Positions 28,190-37,019 are shown, counted from the first letter of the stretch. The stretch: DNA of 64,000 nucleotides from Allopseudospirillum japonicum (GCF_900108915.1 NZ_FNYH01000003.1:1-64000), one strand, 5' to 3'. Notes: generated by a model from the letters alone, not told the origin. A program made the numbers and translations.

Positions 28190-28630
28190 TTGTTTAATCA
28201 AGGGTTTCAGACAAGCCTTGCAGGCTTTTCGACAAGAGAGCAAAACGTGCCGCAAACAGCAATCAAAGAGTATTTCGGTGATCTTAACGCCGGAAGTGGT
28301 AAACACTCGGTTTCCGGTCTGGGTTCAAACACGGCGGCAAAAGAGTCGATTCGGGTGGGTTTTGATTACTTTAAAGGCAATCTGAACCGTATCAGTGCTT
28401 CAGCCAAGTTCTCTGGCCATGAATATCATCTGCACGTTGTTGAGCTGCATAATACCGGGCCCAGCACTAAAGCGTCTCTGGCGGCTTTAATCGCCTTCTG
28501 TTCCATTCTGATGGCTCGCCCGACTCAGGAGCAAATGGTGGTTTTGGGGGAGATGACGTTAGGCGGTGTGGTCAGCTCTCCATCTTATTCAAGTGTGAAC
28601 ATACTTTGTCGTTGCTGCCGTCATCGATAA
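28190..28630 (+). pseudogene. Truncated BrxL-like (BREX Lon-type protease) remnant
   Basis: The reading frame contains the C-terminal Lon-like region of BrxL: a YFKGNLNRISASAKF block, then HVVELHNTGPSTKASLAALI and PTQEQMVVLGEMTLGGVV. Homology stops abruptly after TLGGVV; the remaining residues to the stop at 28630 look unrelated, and the usual final segment with the conserved lysine side of the Lon catalytic dyad is missing. The N-terminal bulk of the gene is also missing; recognisable similarity begins around 28250. The frame opens with TTG and has no clear ribosome binding site. No other brx or pgl gene is in the window. The call is from family memory, not a search. Confidence 0.75.
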
Positions 28631-28706
28631 GAGAAGTGGACAGCCTCCAATGCGATGCAGACCATAACTGCAACATCAACCTAGGTAACTCATCTTGGAT
28701 AAGTCT

Positions 28707-28756
28707 GTGACTGCTCCCCGCCCGATTGGGCGAGGGTTTACGCGGTTTTTGCTAAG
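28707..28756 (-). repeat. IS200/IS605-like right-end hairpin next to the photolyase stop
   Basis: On the minus strand CTCGCCC pairs with GGGCGGG, followed by GGAGCAGTCAC. The same AGCAGTCAC end follows the TnpB remnant at 44331-44339. The outer GCTAA...CGCGTAAACC part matches 113-173 and 11172-11220. It begins within the stop codon region of the photolyase gene and may act as that gene's 3' hairpin. Between it and the brxL remnant (28631-28706) I see no gene. Confidence 0.55.
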
Positions 28757-30287
28757 CTGATAAGGCCTTAAAAGCTTCTAAAGCACGTTGGCGCGCTTGC
28801 GCATGTTCCACACAGGCGGTGGCATAACCGACACGTGCGCGTGTGGTGTCCTTAGGTTGGTGGATCTCATTTCCTGTCACTTGAGCCAACTCAGGAACCC
28901 AAGTACGAATAAAGTGCCCTTGTGCATCAAAGCGCTGACTTTGGGTACTTGGATTGAAAATACGAAAATAAGGCACCGCATCTGTCCCTGTCGAAGCAGC
29001 CCACTGCCAACCCCCATTGTTAGATGCCAGATCCGCATCAACCAAATGACGCATAAAAAAAGCCTCCCCTAAACGCCAATCAAGCAACAAATGCTTACTT
29101 AAAAACATCGCAGTCAGCATACGTAAGCGATTATGCATCCAGCCAGTGGCGACTAACTGACGCATCCCCGCATCCACCAAGGGATACCCTGTGCGCCCTT
29201 GGCACCAAGCAGCAAACGCGGCTTGGTCGTGTCGCCAAGCGAGCTTATGCGTTTCCAGCTTAAAAGCTTGGTTGCGGCTGACTCTTGGGAAGGCATAAAG
29301 GATATGGCGGTAAAACTCACGCCATACAAGTTCCGCAACCCAGCGGCTAGCACCTGCATCCTTATGGGCTGCGCTTGGGTTTAACGCCTCGGCATCTACC
29401 GCTTGAATCCGAGTTAAGGCTTGGCGTATCGACAAAGCACCCACTGCCAAAGCACCAGAAAGCCCACTGGTTGCTTGCAAACTGGGATAATCACGTGCTT
29501 GCGTGTAATCAAGCAAGCCCGCACGATAAGGAGCAACCGCTTGTTGTGCCTCAATAAAAGCCTCGAATTGCTGGCAAGCGGCCTCACTGCCTACCACCCC
29601 ATGAGCTTGTACACTAGGGTAATAAAGCGCCCGCGTATAGGCACTAAGATCCCAAGGATAATCGGGCCAGATCGCTTGGATTTGCTGAGTATCTTGTGTT
29701 TGCCAGTGGAGGCAGATCCGAAAAGGTGTTGCTTGGGGGAATTCAGGTAATTTGGGCCACTTTTGGGCTTGCGGTGGCGGGCAGGTATAAAGACTTTGTT
29801 GTGCAAGACTAGCACACCATTTTTTATAAAAAGGGGTAAAGACCGTATAAACCTTGCCTTGTCCTGTCAGTAAGCTACCTGGCGTAAAAATGACCTGATC
29901 ATCATAACTAACCACCTGGTAGTTGGCAGCTTGCAGCGTTTGAGTCACGTGCTGATCACGTTGGCGCTCGTTCCACTCGTATTCACGATTAAAATACACA
30001 GCAGACACTTTCAATTGGCTTGCCAGCCAATGTAAGCCTTGGCTGACTTGGCTAAAATCATTAACCCACAAAAGATAAAGGGGAATCCCTAAAGTCTGTA
30101 GCTCTTTTTGTAGTGCTTGCACGTGTGCAAGCCACCAAGTCACTGCTGGTGCGCCCAAGCCATGCATTTGCCATTGTTGAGGCGTCACCACATACACGCC
30201 ATAAACACAAGTGCTTTGTGCAGCCTGATATAAAGCTGGGTTATCTTGGGTACGTAAATCTCTACGAAACCATACTAAAGCGGACAT
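28752..30287 (-). CDS. phrB: Deoxyribodipyrimidine (CPD) photolyase
   Basis: The 511-residue flavoenzyme repairs cyclobutane pyrimidine dimers with blue light. It begins MSALVWFRRDLRTQDNPAL. The FAD-binding C-terminal domain has GRTGYPLVDAGMRQL, WMHNRLRMLTAMFLSKHLL and DADLASNNGGWQWAAS. ATG 30287 has GAGGAA 9 bases upstream; the longer frame to 30422 would overlap the upstream regulator and lacks support. It follows a LitR/CarH-like regulator by 47 bp, the arrangement seen for light-induced photolyases in pseudomonads. Confidence 0.95.
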   Translation of the reverse strand: MSALVWFRRDLRTQDNPALYQAAQSTCVYGVYVVTPQQWQMHGLGAPAVTWWLAHVQALQKELQTLGIPLYLLWVNDFSQVSQGLHWLASQLKVSAVYFNREYEWNERQRDQHVTQTLQAANYQVVSYDDQVIFTPGSLLTGQGKVYTVFTPFYKKWCASLAQQSLYTCPPPQAQKWPKLPEFPQATPFRICLHWQTQDTQQIQAIWPDYPWDLSAYTRALYYPSVQAHGVVGSEAACQQFEAFIEAQQAVAPYRAGLLDYTQARDYPSLQATSGLSGALAVGALSIRQALTRIQAVDAEALNPSAAHKDAGASRWVAELVWREFYRHILYAFPRVSRNQAFKLETHKLAWRHDQAAFAAWCQGRTGYPLVDAGMRQLVATGWMHNRLRMLTAMFLSKHLLLDWRLGEAFFMRHLVDADLASNNGGWQWAASTGTDAVPYFRIFNPSTQSQRFDAQGHFIRTWVPELAQVTGNEIHQPKDTTRARVGYATACVEHAQARQRALEAFKALSA

Positions 30288-30334
30288 AACATCAGATTCC
30301 TCACACAATACACAGGCACAACTTGCAGTCTTCT

Positions 30335-31348
30335 TTATGACAAATGGGGAAACCAAGCAGGCAAAGCACCCAAAGAGAACGCTTGCAAAGGCAGATAATG
30401 CAGACCCTCTTTCGCGACCCAAGCTTGATTAATTTCAATACCTGAAGTACCACAGAGTGCAAAAGCTAGGGGTGTTTGCTGTTTTAGACGCACCAGTTGG
30501 CGTTTGACATGTTGGGTCAAATGGTGATCTGTATGAATCAAGACCAAATGGACGCCCAAAGTTTGTCCAATAAAACCGACTTCATTGATGTCAATTGCTT
30601 GATCTAGCCAATGGACCTCACAGCCTAAATGGGCTGCTTGTAAGCAGAAAAAGCCATATTCAAACCAAGCGGTACTCCCAGGTGCACGTACAAGTAACAG
30701 CTTGAGACGTTGACTTTCTGTTTGCCAAACACTTGTCTGGCTGGCATACAAGGTTTGATTGATCCGCACCCGCAAAAAGGTCTCTAAGACTTGTAATTGT
30801 GCTTGCGCGGTGAATTCTTGTGCGCGTTCTGCTTGTAATTGTTTCAGGCAAGGTTCCCAGATTTGCTGCCAAGCAGATAAAACACCGTATTCAGTTAAGG
30901 TTTGCCAATACACGGATTCAAGTTGTGCCAACTTTAAATAACGAATGGCTTGCGTTAAACGCTGCCGCCAAGTTTTTAAACGCTCTTGTGGTGATTCTAA
31001 AGTCAGATCTGTCGTACAAGGGACCACTTCTGCGGTGGGGGTTTCTTGTGGATGTTGCAAAAGTTCGCCCACTTGGCTAATGGGCACACCTCGGTTAACC
31101 CATTCTAAAATAAGCAAAATTTTATCAATATCCTGTTGGGAATAAAGACGATGTCCTTTGGGAGTACGATGGGGACAAATCAAGCCGTAACGGCGTTCCC
31201 ATGCGCGCAAGGTGACAGTGTGAATACCTGTCAGCCGAGAAACTTCACGAATGGGAAACAAAGGTTCATCTTCTGCCGGGGTGTTTAAGTGCACCCGTTT
31301 GGCGTTAGAGGCTTGATCTTCAGATGACAGGGGCGTCGGCAGACTCAT
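30335..31348 (-). CDS. MerR-type LitR/CarH-like light-response regulator
   Basis: A 337-residue protein with an N-terminal MerR helix-turn-helix (about 30-100, FPIREVSRLTGIHTVTLRAW and RRYGLICPHRTPKGHRLY) and a C-terminal region shaped like the helical plus Rossmann cobalamin-binding half of LitR/CarH (about 130-337). The hallmark residues are not visible: there is no DxHxxG loop, and the W-x9-EH motif appears only as a tryptophan (WEPCLKQLQ) without the following His. It may sense light through another protein or not at all. ATG 31348 has AGGAG 10 bases upstream. Adjacent to phrB, cbiX and a renalase-like gene. Confidence 0.8.
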   Translation of the reverse strand: MSLPTPLSSEDQASNAKRVHLNTPAEDEPLFPIREVSRLTGIHTVTLRAWERRYGLICPHRTPKGHRLYSQQDIDKILLILEWVNRGVPISQVGELLQHPQETPTAEVVPCTTDLTLESPQERLKTWRQRLTQAIRYLKLAQLESVYWQTLTEYGVLSAWQQIWEPCLKQLQAERAQEFTAQAQLQVLETFLRVRINQTLYASQTSVWQTESQRLKLLLVRAPGSTAWFEYGFFCLQAAHLGCEVHWLDQAIDINEVGFIGQTLGVHLVLIHTDHHLTQHVKRQLVRLKQQTPLAFALCGTSGIEINQAWVAKEGLHYLPLQAFSLGALPAWFPHLS

Positions 31349-31450
31349 GCAACACAAACTCCTAAGAAGTAAACAGCATCAAATTGAGATCCTTACCATA
31401 TCGACCCTACAAATCGTGTGACCAGCCCAAAATAGGTGAAGCTCGCAACC

Positions 31451-31798
31451 TCAAGCGCTAGCAATCACTTGCGCTAATGCGTTTTGCATCACAGGATGCT
31501 GGCCGACAGGCGCTAACAATTCTAGCGAAATGTGTGGATACTGGATTTGTAGGCGTTGGATCTCAAGTGGGACATCTTCACGCAAGTGGCGCCCTGCCGC
31601 AAAAAATAAGGGTAAAATGCGCAGATGTCGAATATTAAGCGCGACAAGCCTCTCCACCGCTTCACTTAAGGAAGGGCTAGCAAGCTCCATAAAGGCCAAA
31701 CTGACATCTTCACGCTGCAAATGGGCCACTAAATCAACAAAGGGTTGGCACCATTGCGGATCTCGGCTGCCATGCGCTAATAATAAAGTATGGGACAT
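31451..31798 (-). CDS. Small CbiX/SirB-type chelatase
   Basis: A 115-residue single-domain protein starting MSHTLLLAHGSRDPQW, matching the CbiX-short chelatases that insert cobalt or iron into sirohydrochlorin. The two expected metal-binding histidines are in LLAHGSRD and FFAAGRHLREDVP. Short versions work as homodimers. The ATG at 31798 is 2 bp past the stop of the upstream flavoprotein gene, with GGAG 10 bases upstream, so it is probably cotranscribed with it. Location near a LitR/CarH-like regulator could point to cobalamin supply. Confidence 0.85.
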   Translation of the reverse strand: MSHTLLLAHGSRDPQWCQPFVDLVAHLQREDVSLAFMELASPSLSEAVERLVALNIRHLRILPLFFAAGRHLREDVPLEIQRLQIQYPHISLELLAPVGQHPVMQNALAQVIASA

Positions 31799-31800
31799 GT

Positions 31801-32895
31801 TTAAACGTCTCCTGTGCATACATCAAAGCCACGTGCACGCAGTAAATGCCCTGCTAACTGATACCCACTTTGCCAAGCATCCTCTACTTGGGTACCTAAA
31901 CACCAATCACCACATAAACTAATCCCTGTAGCGCTACGCAAAAAACCTCGGTTCAGTGGATTTTCGGCCTGTGCATACAGCCAGCGGTGCGCCTCTAATA
32001 GTTCAGGTTCAGCTTGTAAGCTGGTATTGGGTAAACAAGTGCGCGCTGCCTCTAATAGCACAGCGGCAACATCCTGCGCTGAGGTTTGTAAATGATGTGC
32101 ACTCCATTGGGGATCACTGAGCAACACCCAAGCACTCGCTTGCGCTTGCGCCTGTTCGGTGGCACGTTCCGGCTTAGTGCTTTGGCAGCTAATCCAACGC
32201 AAAGGCCCGCTATTAACCGCACAGGCGATTTCTTGGGTTTCCCCCTGTGGAAGATACACATAAGCGGCCCAAACCGCTTGCATCTGTACTTGAGCGACTG
32301 TTTGTGCAAGCTGGCTATCATGCGCTTGCAATAAAGGCACGGCTTGGGGTGCTGGTGTTGCTAGTACCACTTGTTGAAAGGGACCATATTGGCGGGCCTG
32401 TTCATCGGTGAGATACCAAAGATGATCACGACACGCAAGAGATTCAATACGTACTTGGGTTTGTATCTGTAAATCTTGCGCAAGATGCCGACTTAAAGCC
32501 GTCATACGTGGTTGAGCCACCCAAGCCGATGGCCAAGTTTCCTCTGCTGTCTCTACCTCAGTGCCTAAACTTGCAAAATGTGCAGGGCTGTTAGCTGGAT
32601 AAGTCCACATTTGTTGAGGCCAAGGCGCAAGTATTCCTTGTGCATACCAAGTATCAACTTGATGTGCAAAGTCTGCATGTTGTGCACGAAAAAATTGTGC
32701 TCCTAGATCAAAAGTGCCCAAGGCGGTGCGTCGGCTTGATAAACGTCCACCAGGTCCACGGCTTTTTTCAAAGAGTACAACAGGCACACCAGCATCCTGT
32801 AAACGACGTGCACAAGTCAAACCCGCAATCCCTGCACCAATCACAGCTAAAGGGTATTTCGAGGTATCGGGAGGGGATAAAGAAGAGGAAGTCAC
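31801..32895 (-). CDS. Renalase-like FAD-dependent oxidoreductase
   Basis: The 364-residue flavoprotein begins with a Rossmann motif LAVIGAGIAGLTCARRLQ and then FEKSRGPGGRLSSRR, typical of bacterial renalase-like amine oxidoreductases. The C-terminal GISLCGDWCLGTQVEDAWQS block closes the FAD site. I choose GTG 32895 because AGGAG is 7 bases upstream; the longer frame to 32937 lacks a ribosome binding site. Such proteins oxidise dihydro-NAD isomers in some species. It is probably the first gene of a transcript that includes cbiX and possibly the regulator. Confidence 0.85.
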   Translation of the reverse strand: MTSSSLSPPDTSKYPLAVIGAGIAGLTCARRLQDAGVPVVLFEKSRGPGGRLSSRRTALGTFDLGAQFFRAQHADFAHQVDTWYAQGILAPWPQQMWTYPANSPAHFASLGTEVETAEETWPSAWVAQPRMTALSRHLAQDLQIQTQVRIESLACRDHLWYLTDEQARQYGPFQQVVLATPAPQAVPLLQAHDSQLAQTVAQVQMQAVWAAYVYLPQGETQEIACAVNSGPLRWISCQSTKPERATEQAQAQASAWVLLSDPQWSAHHLQTSAQDVAAVLLEAARTCLPNTSLQAEPELLEAHRWLYAQAENPLNRGFLRSATGISLCGDWCLGTQVEDAWQSGYQLAGHLLRARGFDVCTGDV

Positions 32896-32983
32896 CGGGA
32901 AACTCCTGTAGCGAATAAGGGTTTGTGAATCAATCAAACAGGCAAATTAGCAAGAGACTCACTAGACTTAGAATGCATAATTT

Positions 32984-33030
32984 ATTATACGGAATACACT
33001 AAGCTGGAAAAAATGTATAGTCATTGTATA
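32984..33030. promoter_or_regulatory. Divergent promoter with TGTATA direct repeats
   Basis: Two copies of TGTATA (33014-33019 and 33025-33030) are spaced 11 bp apart, one helical turn. On the minus strand a TATAAT (32989-32984) could serve the flavoprotein gene with a weak -35 near the repeats. On the plus strand CTGGAA (33004) and TATAAA (33027) are 17 bp apart and could serve the epimerase gene. The repeat may be an operator for the nearby LitR/CarH-like regulator. Confidence 0.5.
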
Positions 33031-33080
33031 AATATTTTATTGTCTATCCAAGTTTAGGCATCACTCAAGAGGAAGTCGCT

Positions 33081-34004
33081 ATGCATATTTTAATTACAGG
33101 AGGCACAGGGTTTGTCGGTCGTGCCCTTTGCCAAACCCTAGTCAACCAAGGTCATACTCTGTATTTATGGACCCGCAACCCAGCCAAAGCACACCGGCAC
33201 ATCACACACACCTATGATCAGGCACAACAAGCCAATATCCATTTAAGTGATCAATTAGAAACTTGGGCTAAACGTCCTATAGAAGCGGTAATTAATCTGG
33301 CGGGTGAACCGATTGCTGATCAGCGCTGGACGCCTGCACGGAAAGCCTTGTTAGTGGAAAGTCGTGTACAAAGCACACAACAGCTTGTCGCCTTTATGCA
33401 CACGCTCAACCCTGCGCCTAAGGTACTTTTAAGTGCTTCTGCGGTTGGTTTTTATGGCGCACAAGGTGCAACAGAGGTCAAGGAAGAGAGTCCAACACAT
33501 GCTGGGTTTACCCATGAGCTGTGCGCGCAATGGGAAGAAGCAGCCCAAGCTGCGGAAGCCTTAGGCACGCGTGTGTGTCGAGTTCGTATTGGGTTAGTGC
33601 TGGAACAAGAGGGTGGCTCTTTAGCGAAAATGTTACCCGCGTTTAAACTCGGTTTGGGTGGACGCTTGGGATCAGGGGAACAATACATGCCTTGGATTCA
33701 TCGCCAAGATTTGCTGAATATCTTGTTATTTTTGCTGGAACGCCCGCATTTATCAGGGGCTTTTAATGCCAGTGCGCCTACCCCTGTGACCAATGCAGTT
33801 TTTACACGTCAGCTAGGTCAGGCGTTAGGACGTCCGGCATGTTTGCCTATGCCTGCACCTGTGCTGAAGTTAATCTTTGGGGAAATGGCGCAAGATTTGC
33901 TCTTAACAGGCACACGCATGCTACCTGCGCGTTTGTTGTCTGAAGGTTTCTCGTTCCAGTATCCTACGTTAGATCAAGCGCTTAGTGCGATTTTTACCAA
34001 GTGA
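33081..34004 (+). CDS. TIGR01777-family NAD-dependent epimerase
   Basis: A 307-residue extended SDR protein starting MHILITGGTGFVGRALCQ, with the WTPARKALLVESRV, SASAVGFYGAQG and PWIHRQDLLNILL blocks of the YfcH/TIGR01777 family. The C-terminal DUF1731-like end FQYPTLDQALSAIF is present. Substrate is unknown. ATG 33081 has GAGGAAG about 5 bases upstream. In pseudomonads this family recurs in LitR-controlled light regulons. It is divergent from the renalase-like gene and shares its promoter region. Confidence 0.88.
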   Translation: MHILITGGTGFVGRALCQTLVNQGHTLYLWTRNPAKAHRHITHTYDQAQQANIHLSDQLETWAKRPIEAVINLAGEPIADQRWTPARKALLVESRVQSTQQLVAFMHTLNPAPKVLLSASAVGFYGAQGATEVKEESPTHAGFTHELCAQWEEAAQAAEALGTRVCRVRIGLVLEQEGGSLAKMLPAFKLGLGGRLGSGEQYMPWIHRQDLLNILLFLLERPHLSGAFNASAPTPVTNAVFTRQLGQALGRPACLPMPAPVLKLIFGEMAQDLLLTGTRMLPARLLSEGFSFQYPTLDQALSAIFTK

Positions 34005-34122
34005 ATCCAAGCCCAGATTGTTGCAAAAAACTAGGATATGCATCAGCAAAATATGAAAATCCCTTTGGTAAACGTGCATTCGCTCGCCGCTCGAATTAGA
34101 CTATGGCGGAGTTAAACCAATG

Positions 34123-34164
34123 CAGAGTCCCTAATGACTCTGTAAAACCTTCTGTCAGGGACTC
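34123..34164 (+). promoter_or_regulatory. Mutually exclusive hairpins in the fabA upstream region
   Basis: CAGAGT (34123-34128) pairs with ACTCTG (34137-34142). The overlapping segment GAGTCCCT (34125-34132) pairs instead with AGGGACTC (34157-34164). The two stems cannot form together, as in attenuators. The rest of the 295 bp between 34005 and 34299 has no gene I recognise; it should hold the fabA promoter. Confidence 0.4.
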
Positions 34165-34299
34165 AATTTCTTGGTCTTTAGACAGCATTCGTAGCGAAAA
34201 GCGATGAGTCTGCGCCCTTAAGTTCGTGCTTGAGTACGCCTCAAACGGGCGACTTTCGGGGACGGTCAATCGCACTAACACCATTCAGGATTCGACTCA

Positions 34300-34815
34300 G
34301 TGACCAGACAAAACACCTATACTCGGGATGAACTGCTGGCATGCAGCCGTGGTGAGCTTTTTGGCCCTGGCAATGCGCAACTTCCTGCGCCTAATATGCT
34401 GATGCTTGATCGCATCGTTAATATCAGTGAACAAGGCGGTGCTTATAATAAAGGCGAGCTGATTGCCGAGCTAGATATTACCCCTGACCTTTGGTTCTTT
34501 GATTGCCATTTTCCAGGTGACCCTGTGATGCCAGGCTGTTTAGGTTTAGATGCCATGTGGCAGCTGGTGGGCTTTTATTTAGGTTGGCTAGGATGCCCTG
34601 GCCGTGGGCGTGCGCTTGGGTGCGGTGAGGTGAAATTTACCGGCCAAGTACTCCCAGAAGCACGCAAGCTTACCTATCATATTCACATGAAGCGTACCAT
34701 TACACGCAAATTAGTTTTAGGCATTGGTGATGGTACTGTGGCGGTGGACGGGCGCGAGATCTATCAGGCTAAAGATCTACGTGTTGGCCTCTTTACCTCC
34801 ACGACTGGTTTCTAA
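34300..34815 (+). CDS. fabA: 3-hydroxydecanoyl-ACP dehydratase/isomerase
   Basis: A 171-residue homodimeric enzyme that introduces the cis double bond for unsaturated fatty acid synthesis. It reads [20 protein letters not shown], then [20 protein letters not shown], which contains the catalytic His and the following conserved GC region with the Asp. GTG start with AGGA 9 bases upstream; the residues after it align with the E. coli N-terminus. It is 15 bp before fabB, the classic pair that marks gammaproteobacteria and relatives. Confidence 0.97.
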   Translation: MTRQNTYTRDELLACSRGELFGPGNAQLPAPNMLMLDRIVNISEQGGAYNKGELIAELDITPDLWFFDCHFPGDPVMPGCLGLDAMWQLVGFYLGWLGCPGRGRALGCGEVKFTGQVLPEARKLTYHIHMKRTITRKLVLGIGDGTVAVDGREIYQAKDLRVGLFTSTTGF

Positions 34816-34830
34816 CGTGAGGAGGCAGCC

Positions 34831-36042
34831 ATGAAACGAGTCGTAGTGACCGGAATGGGCATCATTTCTTGTTTAGGCAAGGATGTAGAAGAAGTAACCC
34901 AATCTCTGCGTGAAGGACGCTCAGGGATTAGCTTTCAACCCGAATACGAAGCCTTAGGTTTTCGTAGTCAGGTGGCTGGTAGCCCTAAAGTTGACTTAGA
35001 CGCTATGATCGACCGTAAAGTCAAACGCTTTATGGGCGATGCCGCCGCTTATGCTTACTTATCCATGCAACAAGCGATTGCTGATGCAGGTTTAACCCCC
35101 GAGCAGGTTTCACATGTACGTACTGGCTTGATTGCCGGTTCAGGTGGTGCCAGCTCTGCTAACCAGGTTGAAGCCGCTGATGTGATGCGTGATAAGGGCT
35201 TACGTCGTGTGGGGCCTTATCGGGTCACCCGTACAATGGGAAGTACCGTCTCTGCTTGTTTAGCCACACCTTTTAAAATTAAAGGGGTGAACTATTCCAT
35301 TTCTTCTGCTTGTGCAACCTCTGCACACTGTATTGGTAATGCAGTGGAAATGATCCAACTGGGCAAGCAAGATGTGGTCTTTGCTGGCGGTGGCGAGGAA
35401 GAACACTGGAGTCTTTCTTGTTTGTTCGATGCTATGGGCGCGCTATCGACTAGCTATAACGATACGCCTGAAAAAGCTTCACGCCCTTACGATCGTACAC
35501 GTGATGGTTTTGTTATCGCAGGCGGCGGTGGCATGTTAGTGCTAGAGTCCCTCGAGCATGCGCAAGCACGCGGCGCAAAAATCTATGCTGAAGTCGTTGG
35601 TTATGGTGCCACTTCTGACGGTTACGATATGGTGGCCCCTTCTGGTGAGGGTGCGGTGCGTTGTATGCAACAAGCCATGGCGCAAGTGGATGGCCCGATT
35701 GATTATATCAATACTCATGGTACTTCCACACCTGTGGGTGATGTCGCTGAGTTAAAAGCGATTCGTGAAGTCTTTGCTGAGCAATGCCCTGCAATGAGCT
35801 CCACTAAATCCCTCACAGGACACTCGTTAGGGGCTACAGGAGTACAAGAAGCCATTTACTCTTTGCTGATGATGCAACATAACTTTATTGCAGCATCTGC
35901 GAATGTCGAACAGCTAGATGATGCTGCTGCAGGCTTGGATATTGTCACTGAACGCCGTGATCAAGTACAGCTACAGCGTGTGCTTTCAAATAGCTTTGGC
36001 TTTGGTGGTACCAATGCGTGCTTGGTGTTCCAGCGCTATTAA
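34831..36042 (+). CDS. fabB: 3-oxoacyl-ACP synthase I
   Basis: The 403-residue condensing enzyme elongates the unsaturated acyl chain made by FabA. The active-site Cys is in [18 protein letters not shown], and the two histidines are in [11 protein letters not shown] and [19 protein letters not shown] lies 5 bases before the ATG. Cotranscribed with fabA. The downstream gap carries two hairpins but no clear T-rich terminator. Confidence 0.97.
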   Translation: MKRVVVTGMGIISCLGKDVEEVTQSLREGRSGISFQPEYEALGFRSQVAGSPKVDLDAMIDRKVKRFMGDAAAYAYLSMQQAIADAGLTPEQVSHVRTGLIAGSGGASSANQVEAADVMRDKGLRRVGPYRVTRTMGSTVSACLATPFKIKGVNYSISSACATSAHCIGNAVEMIQLGKQDVVFAGGGEEEHWSLSCLFDAMGALSTSYNDTPEKASRPYDRTRDGFVIAGGGGMLVLESLEHAQARGAKIYAEVVGYGATSDGYDMVAPSGEGAVRCMQQAMAQVDGPIDYINTHGTSTPVGDVAELKAIREVFAEQCPAMSSTKSLTGHSLGATGVQEAIYSLLMMQHNFIAASANVEQLDDAAAGLDIVTERRDQVQLQRVLSNSFGFGGTNACLVFQRY

Positions 36043-36083
36043 TCTGGCTGGTAAGTCTTGACCGCTTAGTACGTAACACCTCG

Positions 36084-36110
36084 CCCAATAGGGCGTGGAA
36101 TCATCAGCAG
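36084..36110 (+). repeat. CTCGCCC-type hairpin downstream of fabB
   Basis: On the plus strand CGCCC pairs with GGGCG across AATA and is followed by TGGAATCAT. The core CCTCGCCCAAT-GGGCG matches the minus-strand reading of the element at 113-173. It is probably another copy of that dispersed hairpin, in the opposite orientation. Confidence 0.45.
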
Positions 36111-36129
36111 TCTAGAAATAAATGCGCAT

Positions 36130-36159
36130 GCCGTCTCCTGATGAGGTATTGGAGACGGC
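36130..36159 (+). repeat. 9-bp perfect inverted repeat before coaD
   Basis: GCCGTCTCC and GGAGACGGC are separated by 12 bases. There is no T tract after it. It may end the fabAB transcript with help from Rho, or fold in the coaD leader, ending 48 bp before the coaD ATG. Confidence 0.5.
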
Positions 36160-36207
36160 TGAGCTTGTTGGTGCATCCAAAGATTATCCCGAGGAGGCCT
36201 TGGATTT

Positions 36208-36684
36208 ATGTCCCCGATTGCGGTGTACGCAGGTAGCTTCGATCCTATCACTTATGGACATCTTGATATTGCACAGCGTGCAGCACGCATGTTTAGCAAA
36301 GTTTTGATTGTGGTAGCACACAATACCAGCAAGCAACCTAGATTTGATCTGGCAACCCGTATCCAACTTTGCCAACAGGCTTGTGCTCACATTCATAATA
36401 TCCAAGTGATAGGTTGCGAAGGCTTGTTGATGGATTTGATGCGCGAACAAGGCGCACAAGTGTTGGTACGTGGGGTACGTAATGTGGCCGATTTTGAATA
36501 TGAAGCCCAAATTGCCCAAGTCAATGCCATGCTCTTGCCTGAGGCCGATACTTTATTTCTCACACCTAAGGCAGAACATGCGTTTATTTCATCCAGCATT
36601 GTCCGTGAAGTCGCACGCTTTGGTGGCAACTTACAGCCTTTAGTCCCTGCTTGTGTTATCCAAGCTTTTGCACAAGCCGATTAA
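36208..36684 (+). CDS. coaD: Phosphopantetheine adenylyltransferase
   Basis: A 158-residue nucleotidyltransferase for the penultimate step of coenzyme A synthesis. The T/HxGH motif is GSFDPITYGHLDI, the second signature is FISSSIVREVARFGG, and RGVRNVADFEYE is also conserved. Length matches the family. GAGGAGG lies 10 bases before the ATG. Next is a YfhL-type ferredoxin, a familiar coaD-fdx order in gammaproteobacteria. Confidence 0.96.
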   Translation: MSPIAVYAGSFDPITYGHLDIAQRAARMFSKVLIVVAHNTSKQPRFDLATRIQLCQQACAHIHNIQVIGCEGLLMDLMREQGAQVLVRGVRNVADFEYEAQIAQVNAMLLPEADTLFLTPKAEHAFISSSIVREVARFGGNLQPLVPACVIQAFAQAD

Positions 36685-36761
36685 TCCCTGACCTCAATCT
36701 AGAGACCTCTTTTATCTGGATTGAATCCTGTGAAACTCTACCCTTTAGAGTCCTGAGGTGA

Positions 36762-37019
<258 letters not shown>

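Noticed and set aside
28158-28385. 75-residue plus-strand frame upstream of the brxL remnant
   Set aside because: Overlaps the brxL-like frame in another phase and has no motif.
34096-34284. 62-residue minus-strand frame between the epimerase gene and fabA
   Set aside because: No ribosome binding site, no recognisable motif, and it overlaps the inverted repeats and presumed fabA promoter.
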